Shown here: piece by piece, positions 16,858 through 25,316 of the stretch | Layout of the letters: each line of letters begins with the position of its first letter | Numbering within the stretch: position 1 is the first letter of the stretch | Source: Duganella sp. Root336D2 | GTDB taxonomy: Bacteria > Pseudomonadota > Gammaproteobacteria > Burkholderiales > Burkholderiaceae_D | NCBI RefSeq assembly: GCF_001425005.1 | Contig: NZ_LMDB01000012.1 | Location: forward strand, 310,001 to 374,000 | DNA: 64,000 bases | Reading direction: 5' to 3' | Notes under the pieces: generated by a model | Told to the model about the DNA's origin: nothing | Seen by the model: only the letters and a program-made list of their open reading frames with translations | Databases searched by the model: none | Position numbers and translations under genes: made by a program

Positions 16858-17775
16858 ATGTCCATGTCCCCGCAAGAACTCAAGAAAGTCATGTCGTCCG
16901 GCCTGCTGTCCTTCCCGATCACCGACTTCGACGCAGAAGGCAATTTCAACGCCAGGACCTATGCCGAACGCCTGGACTGGCTGGCTCCCTATGGCGCCAG
17001 CGCGCTGTTTGCGGCCGGCGGTACCGGTGAGTTCTTCTCGCTGACCGCTACTGAATATTCGCAGGTGATCAAGGTCGCCGTGGAAAGCTGCCGCGGCAAA
17101 GTGCCGCTGCTGGCAGGTACCGGTGGCCCGACACGCCAGGCCATCGCGCTGGCGCAGGAAGCCGAGCGCCTGGGCGCTGATGGCCTGCTGCTGTTGCCGC
17201 ATTACCTGACCGAAGCAAGCCAGGACGGCCTGATCGAACACGTGGCCCAGGTGTGCGAGTCGGTCAGGATCGGCGTGATCGTCTACAACCGCGCCAACTG
17301 CCGCCTGAGCGCCAACTCGCTGGCGATCCTGGCAGCGCGCTGCCCGAACCTGATCGGTTTCAAGGATGGCGTGGGCGAGATTGAGCTGATGGTGCAGATC
17401 TACCGCAAGCTGGGCGACCGTTTCTCGTATCTCGGCGGCCTGCCGACTGCGGAAGTCTATGCCGGCGCCTATAAGGCCCTGGGTACGCCGGTATATTCCT
17501 CGGCGGTGTTCAATTTCGTGCCGAAGCTGGCGATGGACTTCTACCACGCCACCACCGCCGGCAACACTGCCGAAACCGACCGCATGCTCGATGAATTCTT
17601 CCTGCCATACCTGGAGATCCGCAATCGCAAGGCAGGCTACTCGGTGTCGATCGTGAAGGCAGGTGCGCGCCTGGTCGGCCATTCCGGTGGCCCGGTGCGG
17701 GCTCCGCTGACCGACCTGACCGCGGAAGAAGACGCAATGCTGCTGGCGCTGATCAAGAAGCAAGGTGCCCAATAA
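16858..17775 (+). CDS. kdgD: 5-dehydro-4-deoxyglucarate dehydratase
   Basis: KdgD (EC 4.2.1.41) is a DHDPS/NAL-superfamily lyase that dehydrates and decarboxylates 5-dehydro-4-deoxyglucarate to 2,5-dioxovalerate. The 305-residue protein has the family signatures [28 protein letters not shown] and [10 protein letters not shown]. The Schiff-base lysine is K169 in [13 protein letters not shown] lies six bases before the ATG at 16858, and a second ATG two codons later is possible. Its stop overlaps the next gene's ATG by one base (TAATG). It takes the GarD product and hands it to the semialdehyde dehydrogenase next door. Confidence 0.93.
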   Translation: MSMSPQELKKVMSSGLLSFPITDFDAEGNFNARTYAERLDWLAPYGASALFAAGGTGEFFSLTATEYSQVIKVAVESCRGKVPLLAGTGGPTRQAIALAQEAERLGADGLLLLPHYLTEASQDGLIEHVAQVCESVRIGVIVYNRANCRLSANSLAILAARCPNLIGFKDGVGEIELMVQIYRKLGDRFSYLGGLPTAEVYAGAYKALGTPVYSSAVFNFVPKLAMDFYHATTAGNTAETDRMLDEFFLPYLEIRNRKAGYSVSIVKAGARLVGHSGGPVRAPLTDLTAEEDAMLLALIKKQGAQ

Positions 17776-19355
17776 TGCAGGTCACCGGTGAAATGATCAT
17801 CGGCCAGCAACTGGTGCGCGGCGCAGCCGGCACCTTGTTGGCCTTCAACCCGGCTACCAGGCAAAACCTGCAGCCGGCGTTCGGCCAGGCCGAACTGGCG
17901 GACGTGGAGCGCGCCTGTGCGCTGGCCGAACAGGCTTTCGATGCCTATCGCGCCACCACGCCGGAAGTGCGGGCCGCCTTCCTGGAAGCGGTCGCCGGCA
18001 ATATCGACGCCCTCGGCGCAACGCTGACCGAGCGTGCCATGGCCGAAACCGGCCTGCCGCAAGCCCGCCTGGAAGGCGAGCGTGGCCGCACCGTCAACCA
18101 ATTGCGCCTGTTTGCCAAAGTGGTGCGCGACGGCCATTGGCAGCACGCCACGCTCGACTCGGCGCTGCCGCAGCGCACGCCGCCGCGTCCCGACCTGCGC
18201 CTGCGCAAGATTGCAATCGGCCCGGTCGCCGTGTTCGGCGCTTCCAACTTCCCGCTGGCGTTTTCCGTGGCTGGTGGCGACACCGCTTCCGCGCTGGCTG
18301 CCGGCTGCCCGGTGGTGGTGAAGGCGCACGCCGCCCATCCCGGCACATCGGAGCTGGTGGCGCGCGCGGTGCGGAAAGCGGCGGCGGATTGCGGCATGCC
18401 TGAAGGCGTGTTCTCGATGATCCACGGCGATGGCCGCGTGGTCGGCCAGGCGCTGGTCGCCAACCCGTCGATCAAGGCAGTCGGCTTTACCGGTTCGCGC
18501 CAGGGCGGCACTGCCCTGATGCGGACTGCCGCTGCGCGCCATGAGCCGATTCCGGTGTACGCCGAAATGAGCAGCATCAACCCGGTCTTTATGCTCCCTG
18601 CGGTGCTGGCAGCGAATGCCGAAACACTGGGCGCCGCTTTCGTGGAGTCGCTGACGATGGGCGTCGGCCAGTTCTGCACCAATCCAGGCCTGGTGATCGG
18701 GGTAGCCGGTTCCGACTTCGACCGTTTCGCTTCGGCTGCCGCTGCTGCGCTGCAGCCGAAGGGTGCCGGCACCATGCTGACCGCTGGCATTCACACTGCA
18801 TATGAATCCGGCGTCGGCCGCCTGTCCGATGTTGCCGGAGTTAAATTGCTGGCACTGGGCCAGGCAGAGGGCGCTGGGTGTGCCGCGCAGGCTGCGCTGT
18901 TCCGGGTCGACGCAGAAACCTTCCTCGCCAGCCATGCGCTGCAGGACGAGGTGTTTGGCCCGGCCTCGGTACTGATCTCCTGCCGCGACGAAGCCGAAGT
19001 GCTGCGTCTTGCCGCCAGCCTGGAAGGCCAGTTGACCGCCACCGTGCACTGCACTGCCGACGACCATCCGCTGGCTGCCAGGCTGCTGCCGACGCTGGAA
19101 CGCAAGGCCGGCCGCGTGCTGTTCAACGGCTTCCCGACCGGCGTCGAAGTGTGCCACGCGATGGTGCACGGCGGCCCGTTCCCGGCTACCTCGGACACCC
19201 GCACCACGTCGGTTGGCGCCACGGCGATCGAACGCTTCCTGCGTCCGGTAAGCTACCAGAATGTGCCGGCAGCCTTGCTGCCGGCCGCCCTGCAGGACGA
19301 TAATCCACTGCGCCTGGTTCGCATCGTGGACGGGGAGCTGCGCACGGCAGTTTGA
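17775..19355 (+). CDS. 2,5-dioxovalerate (alpha-ketoglutarate semialdehyde) dehydrogenase
   Basis: This aldehyde dehydrogenase (EC 1.2.1.26) oxidises 2,5-dioxovalerate to 2-oxoglutarate with NAD(P)+. It is 526 residues, the length of the sugar-acid-inducible class. Catalytic C301 lies in VGQFCTNPG and the general base E264 in [10 protein letters not shown]. The cofactor-site segments [21 protein letters not shown] and GFTGSRQGG are present, with [20 protein letters not shown] near the C-terminus. The start overlaps the kdgD stop, so the two consecutive steps are translationally coupled. This is the last step before the citric acid cycle. Confidence 0.92.
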   Translation: MQVTGEMIIGQQLVRGAAGTLLAFNPATRQNLQPAFGQAELADVERACALAEQAFDAYRATTPEVRAAFLEAVAGNIDALGATLTERAMAETGLPQARLEGERGRTVNQLRLFAKVVRDGHWQHATLDSALPQRTPPRPDLRLRKIAIGPVAVFGASNFPLAFSVAGGDTASALAAGCPVVVKAHAAHPGTSELVARAVRKAAADCGMPEGVFSMIHGDGRVVGQALVANPSIKAVGFTGSRQGGTALMRTAAARHEPIPVYAEMSSINPVFMLPAVLAANAETLGAAFVESLTMGVGQFCTNPGLVIGVAGSDFDRFASAAAAALQPKGAGTMLTAGIHTAYESGVGRLSDVAGVKLLALGQAEGAGCAAQAALFRVDAETFLASHALQDEVFGPASVLISCRDEAEVLRLAASLEGQLTATVHCTADDHPLAARLLPTLERKAGRVLFNGFPTGVEVCHAMVHGGPFPATSDTRTTSVGATAIERFLRPVSYQNVPAALLPAALQDDNPLRLVRIVDGELRTAV

Positions 19356-19365
19356 TCAAGTAGTA

Positions 19366-19387
19366 CGGCCGGAGGAGACGCCGGCCG
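19366..19387 (+). other. GC-rich hairpin before the transporter gene
   Basis: CGGCCGG (19366-19372) pairs with CCGGCCG (19381-19387) across the loop AGGAGACG. No T-run follows, so it is not a typical terminator. It may act as an RNA-processing or expression-balancing stem between the dehydrogenase and the transporter, but this is speculative. Confidence 0.4.
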
Positions 19388-19406
19388 CTTTCGAATATAA
19401 GAAACT

Positions 19407-20816
19407 ATGAATCAGCCCAACCCGCAAGCCGTCGGCCTGGCAGCCGAACCGGCCGCCGCCATCGGCAAATACCGCTGGACCATCTGTGGCCTGCTGTTCT
19501 TTGCCACCACCATCAACTACCTTGACCGCCAGGTGCTGTCGCTGCTGGCGCCCGCTTTGTCGAAAGAATTCGGCTGGTCGAATAGCGACTACGCCAACAT
19601 CGCTGCCGTATTCCAGTTCGTGTACGCGATCTCGATGCTGTTTGCCGGCCGCGTGATCGACAAGATGGGAACGCGCCGCGCTTTCGTACTGGCGATCGTG
19701 GTGTGGTCGATGGGCGCGATCCTGCATGCATATTCGGTGTCGATCGGAACCACGTTCTCGAATATTCTCGCTGCCATCGGTATCGCCGCGGTGCCGGTGT
19801 CGGTGGCCGGCTTCATGGTGGGCCGCGCCGTACTGGCGCTGGGCGAGGCGGGCAATTTTCCGGCGGCGATCAAGGCCACCGCTGAATATTTTCCGAAGAA
19901 GGAACGCTCCTTCGCCACCGGCATCTTCAACTCCGGTGCAAATATCGGCGCGATCCTGGCGCCCATCACGGTGCCGCTGATTGCCGAGCTGTGGGGCTGG
20001 CAATCAGCTTTCATCATCATCGGCGCGATCGGCTTTGTCTGGATGGGCTTCTGGCTGTATTTCTATGAAACGCCGGCCAGGCAGAAGCGCCTCGCGCGCG
20101 CCGAGCTGGATTACATCAACAGCGATGCGGGCGATGCGCCGGCCGCGCCGGACGCCGACGCGGCACCGCGCAAGGCATCCTGGTTCAAGCTTCTGGCCTA
20201 CCGCCAGACCTGGGCTTTCACGGTCGGAAAATTCCTGACCGACGGCGTGTGGTGGTTTTTCCTTTTCTGGCTGCCGAAGTTCATGTCGGCGCAATACGGC
20301 GTATCGGCTACCGAAATGGTGCTCCCGCTTGCGGTGCTGTACTCGATGACCATGTTTGGCTCCATTGGCGGCGGCTGGTTCCCGACCTTCTTCATCAACC
20401 GCGGCGCCAGCGTCTACCAGGGCCGCATGCGCGCCATGCTGACCATCGCCTTCTTCCCGTTGGCGGTGCTGCTGGCGCAGCCGCTTGGTTACCTGGGCAT
20501 CTGGGTGCCGGTAGTCCTGATCGGCATCGGCGCCTCGGCGCACCAGGCCTGGTCGGCCAACCTGTTCACCACTGTGTCCGACATGTTCCCAAAACATAGC
20601 GTCGGCTCCGTGGTCGGCATCGGCGGCATGGCTGGTGGCCTTGGCGGTGTAATGATCACCAAGGTTGCAGGCCGCTTGTTCGACCACTACAGCGCACTGG
20701 GCCAGATCCAGACCGGCTACATGATCATGTTCACCTTTTGTGCGCTGGCCTACCTGCTCGCCTGGTGCGTCATGAAGGCGCTGGTTCCGGCTCACAAGGA
20801 AATCACTGACCTCTGA
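19407..20816 (+). CDS. MFS hexuronate/aldarate transporter (ACS family)
   Basis: This 469-residue major-facilitator protein has about twelve membrane segments. It shows the anion:cation symporter hallmarks NYLDRQVLSLLAP in TM1 and GRVIDKMGTRRAF in the loop 2-3 motif. GEAGNFPAAIKATAEYFPKKERSFATGIFNSGANIGAI in TM4-5 is closely similar to ExuT/GudP-type proteins. It probably imports galacturonate or galactarate across the inner membrane. No clear ribosome-binding site is visible near the ATG. The stop overlaps the lactonase start (TGATG), supporting a shared operon. Confidence 0.86.
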   Translation: MNQPNPQAVGLAAEPAAAIGKYRWTICGLLFFATTINYLDRQVLSLLAPALSKEFGWSNSDYANIAAVFQFVYAISMLFAGRVIDKMGTRRAFVLAIVVWSMGAILHAYSVSIGTTFSNILAAIGIAAVPVSVAGFMVGRAVLALGEAGNFPAAIKATAEYFPKKERSFATGIFNSGANIGAILAPITVPLIAELWGWQSAFIIIGAIGFVWMGFWLYFYETPARQKRLARAELDYINSDAGDAPAAPDADAAPRKASWFKLLAYRQTWAFTVGKFLTDGVWWFFLFWLPKFMSAQYGVSATEMVLPLAVLYSMTMFGSIGGGWFPTFFINRGASVYQGRMRAMLTIAFFPLAVLLAQPLGYLGIWVPVVLIGIGASAHQAWSANLFTTVSDMFPKHSVGSVVGIGGMAGGLGGVMITKVAGRLFDHYSALGQIQTGYMIMFTFCALAYLLAWCVMKALVPAHKEITDL

Positions 20817-21691
20817 TGGAAAAAATAAGCGGTGTACATTGCACGGTGGGTGAAAGCCCCACCTGGCACGCGGGCGAGGGCGCATGGTATTGGGTCGACA
20901 TTCCGGCGCGCCGCATCTGGCGCCTTGACTACGCAAGCGGCGCCACGCGCTTCTGGCAAGCTCCGGAAATGGCGGCCTGCGTTTCGCCGGCCGCGCGCGG
21001 CGGCCTGATCGCCGGCATGGAGACCGGCATTTTCCACCTGTCGCTGCAAGAAGACGGCAGCGCATCTGCCCAAAGACTGGCCGCGCCGCCCGGGCCGGAA
21101 CTGGGCGAGGGCATGCGTTTCAATGATGGACGCTGCGACAGGCAGGGCCGCTTCTGGGCCGGTACCATGTTCATGGATATGTCGGCAGAGCGTTCGGTCG
21201 GCCGGCTTTATCGTTACAGCGCGGGTGAAGGGCTTTCGGCGCCTTTCGTATCCGGCTTGCTGACCCAGAACGGCACCGCCTTCTCGCCAGGCGGGGACGT
21301 GATGTACCTGTCTGATTCCCATCCGAAGCGGCGCATGGTGTGGGCCTTCGATTACGACATTGCCAGCGGTACGCCGCATAACAAGCGCATCTTCCTCGAC
21401 CTGGGCGCGCAAAAAGGCCGTCCCGACGGCGCCGCCGTCGATGCCGACGGCTGCTACTGGACTTGCGCCAACGACGGCGGCCTGCTGCAGCGCTACACGC
21501 CGGCCGGTGTGCTGGACCGCGAGACCGCGCTGCCGTTCGCCAAGCCGTCAATGTGCAGCTTCGGCGGCCCCGACCTGCGCACACTGCTGGTCACGTCGAT
21601 CGACCCCGGCAATGTCACCGACGGCTGGCCGGGCAGCGTCCTGCTGCTGCGGCCGGGCGTACAAGGCCTTGCCGAAGCTATGTGCAACTAA
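20816..21691 (+). CDS. SMP-30/gluconolactonase family lactonase
   Basis: This six-bladed-propeller lactonase has 291 residues. Metal and active-site residues are in place: E in VGESPTW, the RFNDGRCD segment and the Asp in RPDGAAVDADG. YWVDIPARRIWRLD is typical of the family. In this pathway it most likely opens the galactarolactone produced by Udh. It is coupled to the transporter by a one-base overlap. The final residues RPGVQGLAEAMCN look slightly short or altered compared with relatives. The reading frame continues, after the TAA, straight into the signal peptide of a PEP-CTERM protein, suggesting a deletion at this junction. Confidence 0.87.
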   Translation: MEKISGVHCTVGESPTWHAGEGAWYWVDIPARRIWRLDYASGATRFWQAPEMAACVSPAARGGLIAGMETGIFHLSLQEDGSASAQRLAAPPGPELGEGMRFNDGRCDRQGRFWAGTMFMDMSAERSVGRLYRYSAGEGLSAPFVSGLLTQNGTAFSPGGDVMYLSDSHPKRRMVWAFDYDIASGTPHNKRIFLDLGAQKGRPDGAAVDADGCYWTCANDGGLLQRYTPAGVLDRETALPFAKPSMCSFGGPDLRTLLVTSIDPGNVTDGWPGSVLLLRPGVQGLAEAMCN

Positions 21692-22393
21692 CCAGCCCTG
21701 CTGCTGGCGCTTGCCGCGCCGGCCCATGCGGGCGTTGTCGCCAGCTTTGACGTCACTTCCGCAGTCCACTGGACCTCAAAGGGCGAGGGCAATATCGATG
21801 ACGCGGAAGTGTTCGAGCCTTTTGGCGGTACCATCCGCTCGAATATGCAGCCCCTGCGTAACTGCCGCAAGACTTACACTTCCGTACATATGTCGACCTG
21901 CTATTTCGATAGCGACCTGTCCGGGTTCAGCTCGCCATACGATAGTGCTTACCTGAAGCGCCTTGGACTCGCTGGATTCAACCGTACTCCAACGCTGGTG
22001 GCACTACTGAGAGTATCGAAGAGCGGCTCGTACTACGGCAATTTCACGTTCCTCAGCGGCTCTTACGTCTCGGAGCCAGACGGCAACGACACTTTGTTTA
22101 CCGGTTTTAACACCAACTACCAGTTTAATTTTTACGGCACGGGCATGGATTTTGGCACAACGCTGAACGCTGCCCTTGCGGACTTGCTATGGCAACGTGA
22201 GACGAAAAGCCTGCGCTACACCACTTTCCTGGAACACACCCGCTTTGATCCGCTGACTGGCATCGACGCGACCATCACGGCGGAAGGATGGAACGGCCAA
22301 ATGGCGGTGAGGGCGGTGCCGGAACCTGGCGTGCTGGCCCTGTTTGGCATTGGCTTCGCTGGCCTTGCGGCCCTGCGCCGGAGGAAGGCATGA
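21692..22393 (+). pseudogene. PEP-CTERM protein, start region missing
   Basis: Immediately after the lactonase TAA, and in the same frame, the sequence reads PALLLALAAPAHAGVVASFD. This is the hydrophobic core and cleavage site of a signal peptide without its start. A PEP-CTERM protein then continues to GVLALFGIGFAGLAALRRRKA. The downstream paralogue has MKSLVLPAILLASAGLAHAG at the equivalent place, so about six codons and the ATG are missing here. The first usable start is a GTG at 21809, which would give a 194-residue product with no signal peptide. A CTG start at 21698 or 21701 cannot be excluded. I call it a probable pseudogene. The C-terminal PEP motif, hydrophobic helix and RRRK tail are intact. 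Confidence 0.65.
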
Positions 22394-23109
22394 AGTCCCT
22401 CGTTTTGCCAGCCATCCTCCTGGCTTCGGCTGGCTTGGCGCATGCCGGCATTGCGACCACGTTCAGCGTCGATTCGGGCAAGCACTGGAATGTCAAAGAC
22501 GATGACCTCAGTTACGACACGCAGGTCTTCACGCCATTTGGCGGCACCTTGCGCTCCAACCTGACTTCCCTGCGCGATTGCCGCCACCGCTATGTCGGCA
22601 CGGCACACGGCTCGACCTGCTTTTTCGACTTTGACCAGTCGGGCATCCAAACGCCCTACGACAGCAGCTACCTTGCCCGCTTTGGAACTGCGGATCCTTC
22701 CGACCAGGTCCTGTATGCCAATATTCAGGTGCAACCCGATGGCAGCTACACGGGCCACTTCATCTTCAGCGTCGAGAAGGATGAATACAACTGGAAGGAC
22801 CGGATTTCGCTCTTCTACAGCAGCAGCTACCAGTTGTTCTTCAAAGGCACTGGAATGGATTGGGCGACATCAATGGATGCCACCTTGGCTGAGACCTTGT
22901 GGCACCGCGAGCCGCTGTCCGAGACGTGGTTTGGTACCCAGTGGAGTCGCGTCCGCAACGATCCGGGGACCGGCGCTGAAACATGGCGGGAATTTGAGGG
23001 TTGGGAGGGCGGCCTGAAGGTGGCCGCAGTCCCGGAACCGGCAGCGCCCGCGCTGTTCGGCATCGGCCTGGCGGCTATCGCGGGCCTGCGCAGGCGCAAG
23101 CCTGGCTAA
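22390..23109 (+). CDS. PEP-CTERM sorting domain protein
   Basis: This 239-residue exported protein has a signal peptide (MKSLVLPAILLASAGLAHA) and a C-terminal exosortase signal: VPEPAAPALFGIGLAAIAGLRRRKPG, split as PEP motif, hydrophobic helix and basic tail. The body is paralogous to the gene upstream (shared FGGT-RSN, L-RDCR, S-TCFFD, SPYDS-like and GTGMDW/DFG segments). No enzymatic motif is visible. GGAGGAAGGC precedes the ATG, which overlaps the upstream stop (ATGA). An in-frame extension to 22288 is not supported. PEP-CTERM proteins are processed by exosortase (not encoded here) and usually belong to the cell surface or matrix. Confidence 0.82.
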   Translation: MKSLVLPAILLASAGLAHAGIATTFSVDSGKHWNVKDDDLSYDTQVFTPFGGTLRSNLTSLRDCRHRYVGTAHGSTCFFDFDQSGIQTPYDSSYLARFGTADPSDQVLYANIQVQPDGSYTGHFIFSVEKDEYNWKDRISLFYSSSYQLFFKGTGMDWATSMDATLAETLWHREPLSETWFGTQWSRVRNDPGTGAETWREFEGWEGGLKVAAVPEPAAPALFGIGLAAIAGLRRRKPG

Positions 23110-23121
23110 GCCGCCTGCCCG

Positions 23122-23385
23122 TTACGAGCGCGGGAGCGCGCGCACTTCGACCGTGCCGCCTGCATCGTAATCTGGATTCCCGGCAAGGAAGCGTTGCGCC
23201 GCTTCCAGGCTCTCTGCGCGGACCCTGATGTAGCCGTTCACGCGGGCAGGCGCCGGCACGACGCTGCCGCCATCGAACTGTCCCGAGGCGCGCAGACCGG
23301 ACAGGTAGTGCTCCCAGCGGGCGCCGTCTTCGGCGACGGCTCGATCGATGGCATCGTCATGCATGAGGAGGATGTAGTCGTTCAT
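23122..23385 (-). CDS. YCII-related domain protein
   Basis: This 87-residue protein starts MNDYILLMHDD. It has the ferredoxin-like YCII layout with GGSVVPAPARVNGYIRV, LEAAQRFLAGNPDY and a final VEVRAL. The family is of uncertain function; some members act in dechlorination or sit next to regulators. Its ATG overlaps the stop of the upstream XRE regulator (ATGA), so the two are co-expressed. Confidence 0.8.
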   Translation of the reverse strand: MNDYILLMHDDAIDRAVAEDGARWEHYLSGLRASGQFDGGSVVPAPARVNGYIRVRAESLEAAQRFLAGNPDYDAGGTVEVRALPRS

Positions 23386-24194
23386 ATCGACCTTTCAAGT
23401 GAACGGCAAAATACGGCGCTGGCCTCATCTGCCGGGAAGCACGATTCAATATGCAGTTCTTCCAGCGTAACGTCGCGCGGAGTACCGAAGGTGGTGATGG
23501 TGGAAAAGAATGCCAGGCGCTGCCCGTCGCGCTGGAACACCGTTTCAAGCAGCGGCTCGGGCACCGCGCGCAAGTCGCGCTGGCGCCATTTCTCGGGTAC
23601 GCCGGGGTAGGCCAGCACTTCGTCCAGCAGTGCGCGAGCCTTGCTGTCGTTGGGTGCTGTCGCAACCAGCTTGTGCAGGTGGGCCAGCAGGGTGCCGGCG
23701 ATTTCCTCCCAGTTCACCAGGACCGAGCGCAAGTCCTGCGGGTCGAATGCGTGGCGCAGCATATTGCGGTGCGGACTGTCGCGGCCATCCAGCAGCCAGC
23801 GGTTCATGCGGATGGCGGCGTCGTTGGCCATCACGATGTCCCAGTGCCGGTTCATCAGGAAGGCGGGGTAGGGCTCCTGCTGCTTCAGCATCGCTTCGAT
23901 GGCGCGCCGCATTGGCGCCAGTTCGGGATTGGCCAGCGCGGATTCCGTGTAGCGCGGCGCGTACCCGGCGGCCACCAGCAGCGCGTTGCGGTCGCGCAGT
24001 GTCATTTCCAGTGCGTCGGCGATGCGCGCCAGGACGTCGCGGCCGGGTTGGGCCTTGCCGGTTTCGATGCAGCTCAGATGGCGCGTGGAGAGGCCGGCAT
24101 CCAGTGCCAGGTCCATCTGGCTCAGGCGGCGAGCGGAGCGCCATTCGCGCAGCAGGGCGCCGATATGGGTGGTCGGGGTGGGGATTGCGTTCAT
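23382..24194 (-). CDS. XRE-family regulator with MmyB-like C-terminal domain
   Basis: The 270-residue protein has an N-terminal helix-turn-helix (GALLREWRSARRLSQMDLALDAGLSTRHLSCIETGKAQPGRDV). The C-terminal domain of the MmyB ligand-binding type includes YPAFLMNRHWDIVMANDAA, NMLRHAFDP and LRAVPEPLL, and ends with a region about response to small hydrophobic ligands. Members often control an adjacent hydrolase, reductase or YCII-type gene. Here a YCII gene is coupled downstream and an alpha/beta hydrolase is divergent (24311), so either may be its target (inference). Confidence 0.85.
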   Translation of the reverse strand: MNAIPTPTTHIGALLREWRSARRLSQMDLALDAGLSTRHLSCIETGKAQPGRDVLARIADALEMTLRDRNALLVAAGYAPRYTESALANPELAPMRRAIEAMLKQQEPYPAFLMNRHWDIVMANDAAIRMNRWLLDGRDSPHRNMLRHAFDPQDLRSVLVNWEEIAGTLLAHLHKLVATAPNDSKARALLDEVLAYPGVPEKWRQRDLRAVPEPLLETVFQRDGQRLAFFSTITTFGTPRDVTLEELHIESCFPADEASAVFCRSLERSI

Positions 24195-24310
24195 GTGGCG
24201 ATATTAGCAAGGTTTGGCGCTGCGCTTCCATGACCTCCGAGGTCATTGCTTCGCGTCGCTCCCGGGCCGATCATGCATACCATTGAAAACCTGTCTTGAA
24301 GGGAATGAGC

Positions 24311-25306
24311 ATGATTCGCCGGGACTTTTTGAAATTGGGTTTTGCCGCTACCGCACTCAGCGCCTTGACGGGCATGGGGGGCTTTGCCAGTGCTGCCGAA
24401 GGCGTGGCAGCGGGGGATGCAGCGCTGCGCGCCGGGGCTGCGCGCGATGCCCGGCGCTGGCACGCGGCGCGGCGTTTTGTCGCCACCAGCGTTGGCCGCA
24501 TTGCAGTTGTGGAACGTGGCCGCGGCCCGCAGGCAGCGCTGTTCCTGCATGGCCTGCCGTTGAACAGCTTCCAATGGCGAGGCGCGGTGGCGCGCCTGGC
24601 GCCGCATCGCCGCTGCATCGCGCCGGACTTCCTCGGGCTTGGCCACAGCGAACCAGCGCCGCAAGCCAAGCTCGATCCGGAAGGCCAGGTCGCCATGCTG
24701 GCCGAGCTGCTCGATAAACTGGGCGTCGATAAAGTCGATGTGGTGGCCAGCGATAGCGGCGGCGCCGTGGCGCAGCTGTTCCTGGTGCTGCACCCGGAAC
24801 GCGTGCGCAGCCTGCTGCTGGCCAACTGCGACACCGAAATCGATTGCCCTCCGCCCGCCATGCTGCCCGTGATCGAACTGGCCAGGCAAGGCAGGTTTGC
24901 GCAGGAATGGCTGGCACCCTGGTTGGCCGACAAGGACAAGGCGCGCGCGCCGGAGGGCCTGGGCGGCATCTGCTATGCCCGTCCCGCCGCACTGGCGGAC
25001 GAGGTATTCGAAACCTACCTGCGTCCCCTGGTCGACAATCCGCAGCGCCTGCACGGCTACATTGCGGCGCTCGAGCGCAATGCCCTGCACGGCATCAAGC
25101 CGGCGTTGCAAGCCAGTACCGCGCCGGTGCGGGTGTTGTGGGGCATGGCGGACACTATCTTCCTGCCGCGCGGCGCCGACTATCTTGAGCAGGCCTTTGG
25201 CAACAGCAAAGGCGTAGGCCGCCTCGAAGGCAGCAAGCTATTCTGGCCTGAGGAGCGCCCGGAACTGGTGGCGCAGGAAGCGCTGGCGCTATGGCGCAGC
25301 GCATGA
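24311..25306 (+). CDS. Tat-exported alpha/beta hydrolase with Asp nucleophile
   Basis: The 331-residue protein opens MIRRDFLKLGFAATALSAL, a clear twin-arginine signal. The fold follows with oxyanion motif LFLHGLPLNSFQWRG, APDFLGLGHSE and a nucleophile elbow VASDSGGAVAQ. Asp occupies the nucleophile position there, as in haloalkane dehalogenases and epoxide hydrolases. The usual C-terminal catalytic His is not obvious: the expected position reads EGSKLFWPEERPE, with Lys in place of His. AAGGGA lies six bases before the ATG at 24311, which decides this start over 24305 and the TTG at 24296. It is divergent from the XRE regulator. The substrate is unknown. Confidence 0.82.
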   Translation: MIRRDFLKLGFAATALSALTGMGGFASAAEGVAAGDAALRAGAARDARRWHAARRFVATSVGRIAVVERGRGPQAALFLHGLPLNSFQWRGAVARLAPHRRCIAPDFLGLGHSEPAPQAKLDPEGQVAMLAELLDKLGVDKVDVVASDSGGAVAQLFLVLHPERVRSLLLANCDTEIDCPPPAMLPVIELARQGRFAQEWLAPWLADKDKARAPEGLGGICYARPAALADEVFETYLRPLVDNPQRLHGYIAALERNALHGIKPALQASTAPVRVLWGMADTIFLPRGADYLEQAFGNSKGVGRLEGSKLFWPEERPELVAQEALALWRSA

Positions 25307-25316
25307 CGGCCAGCGC

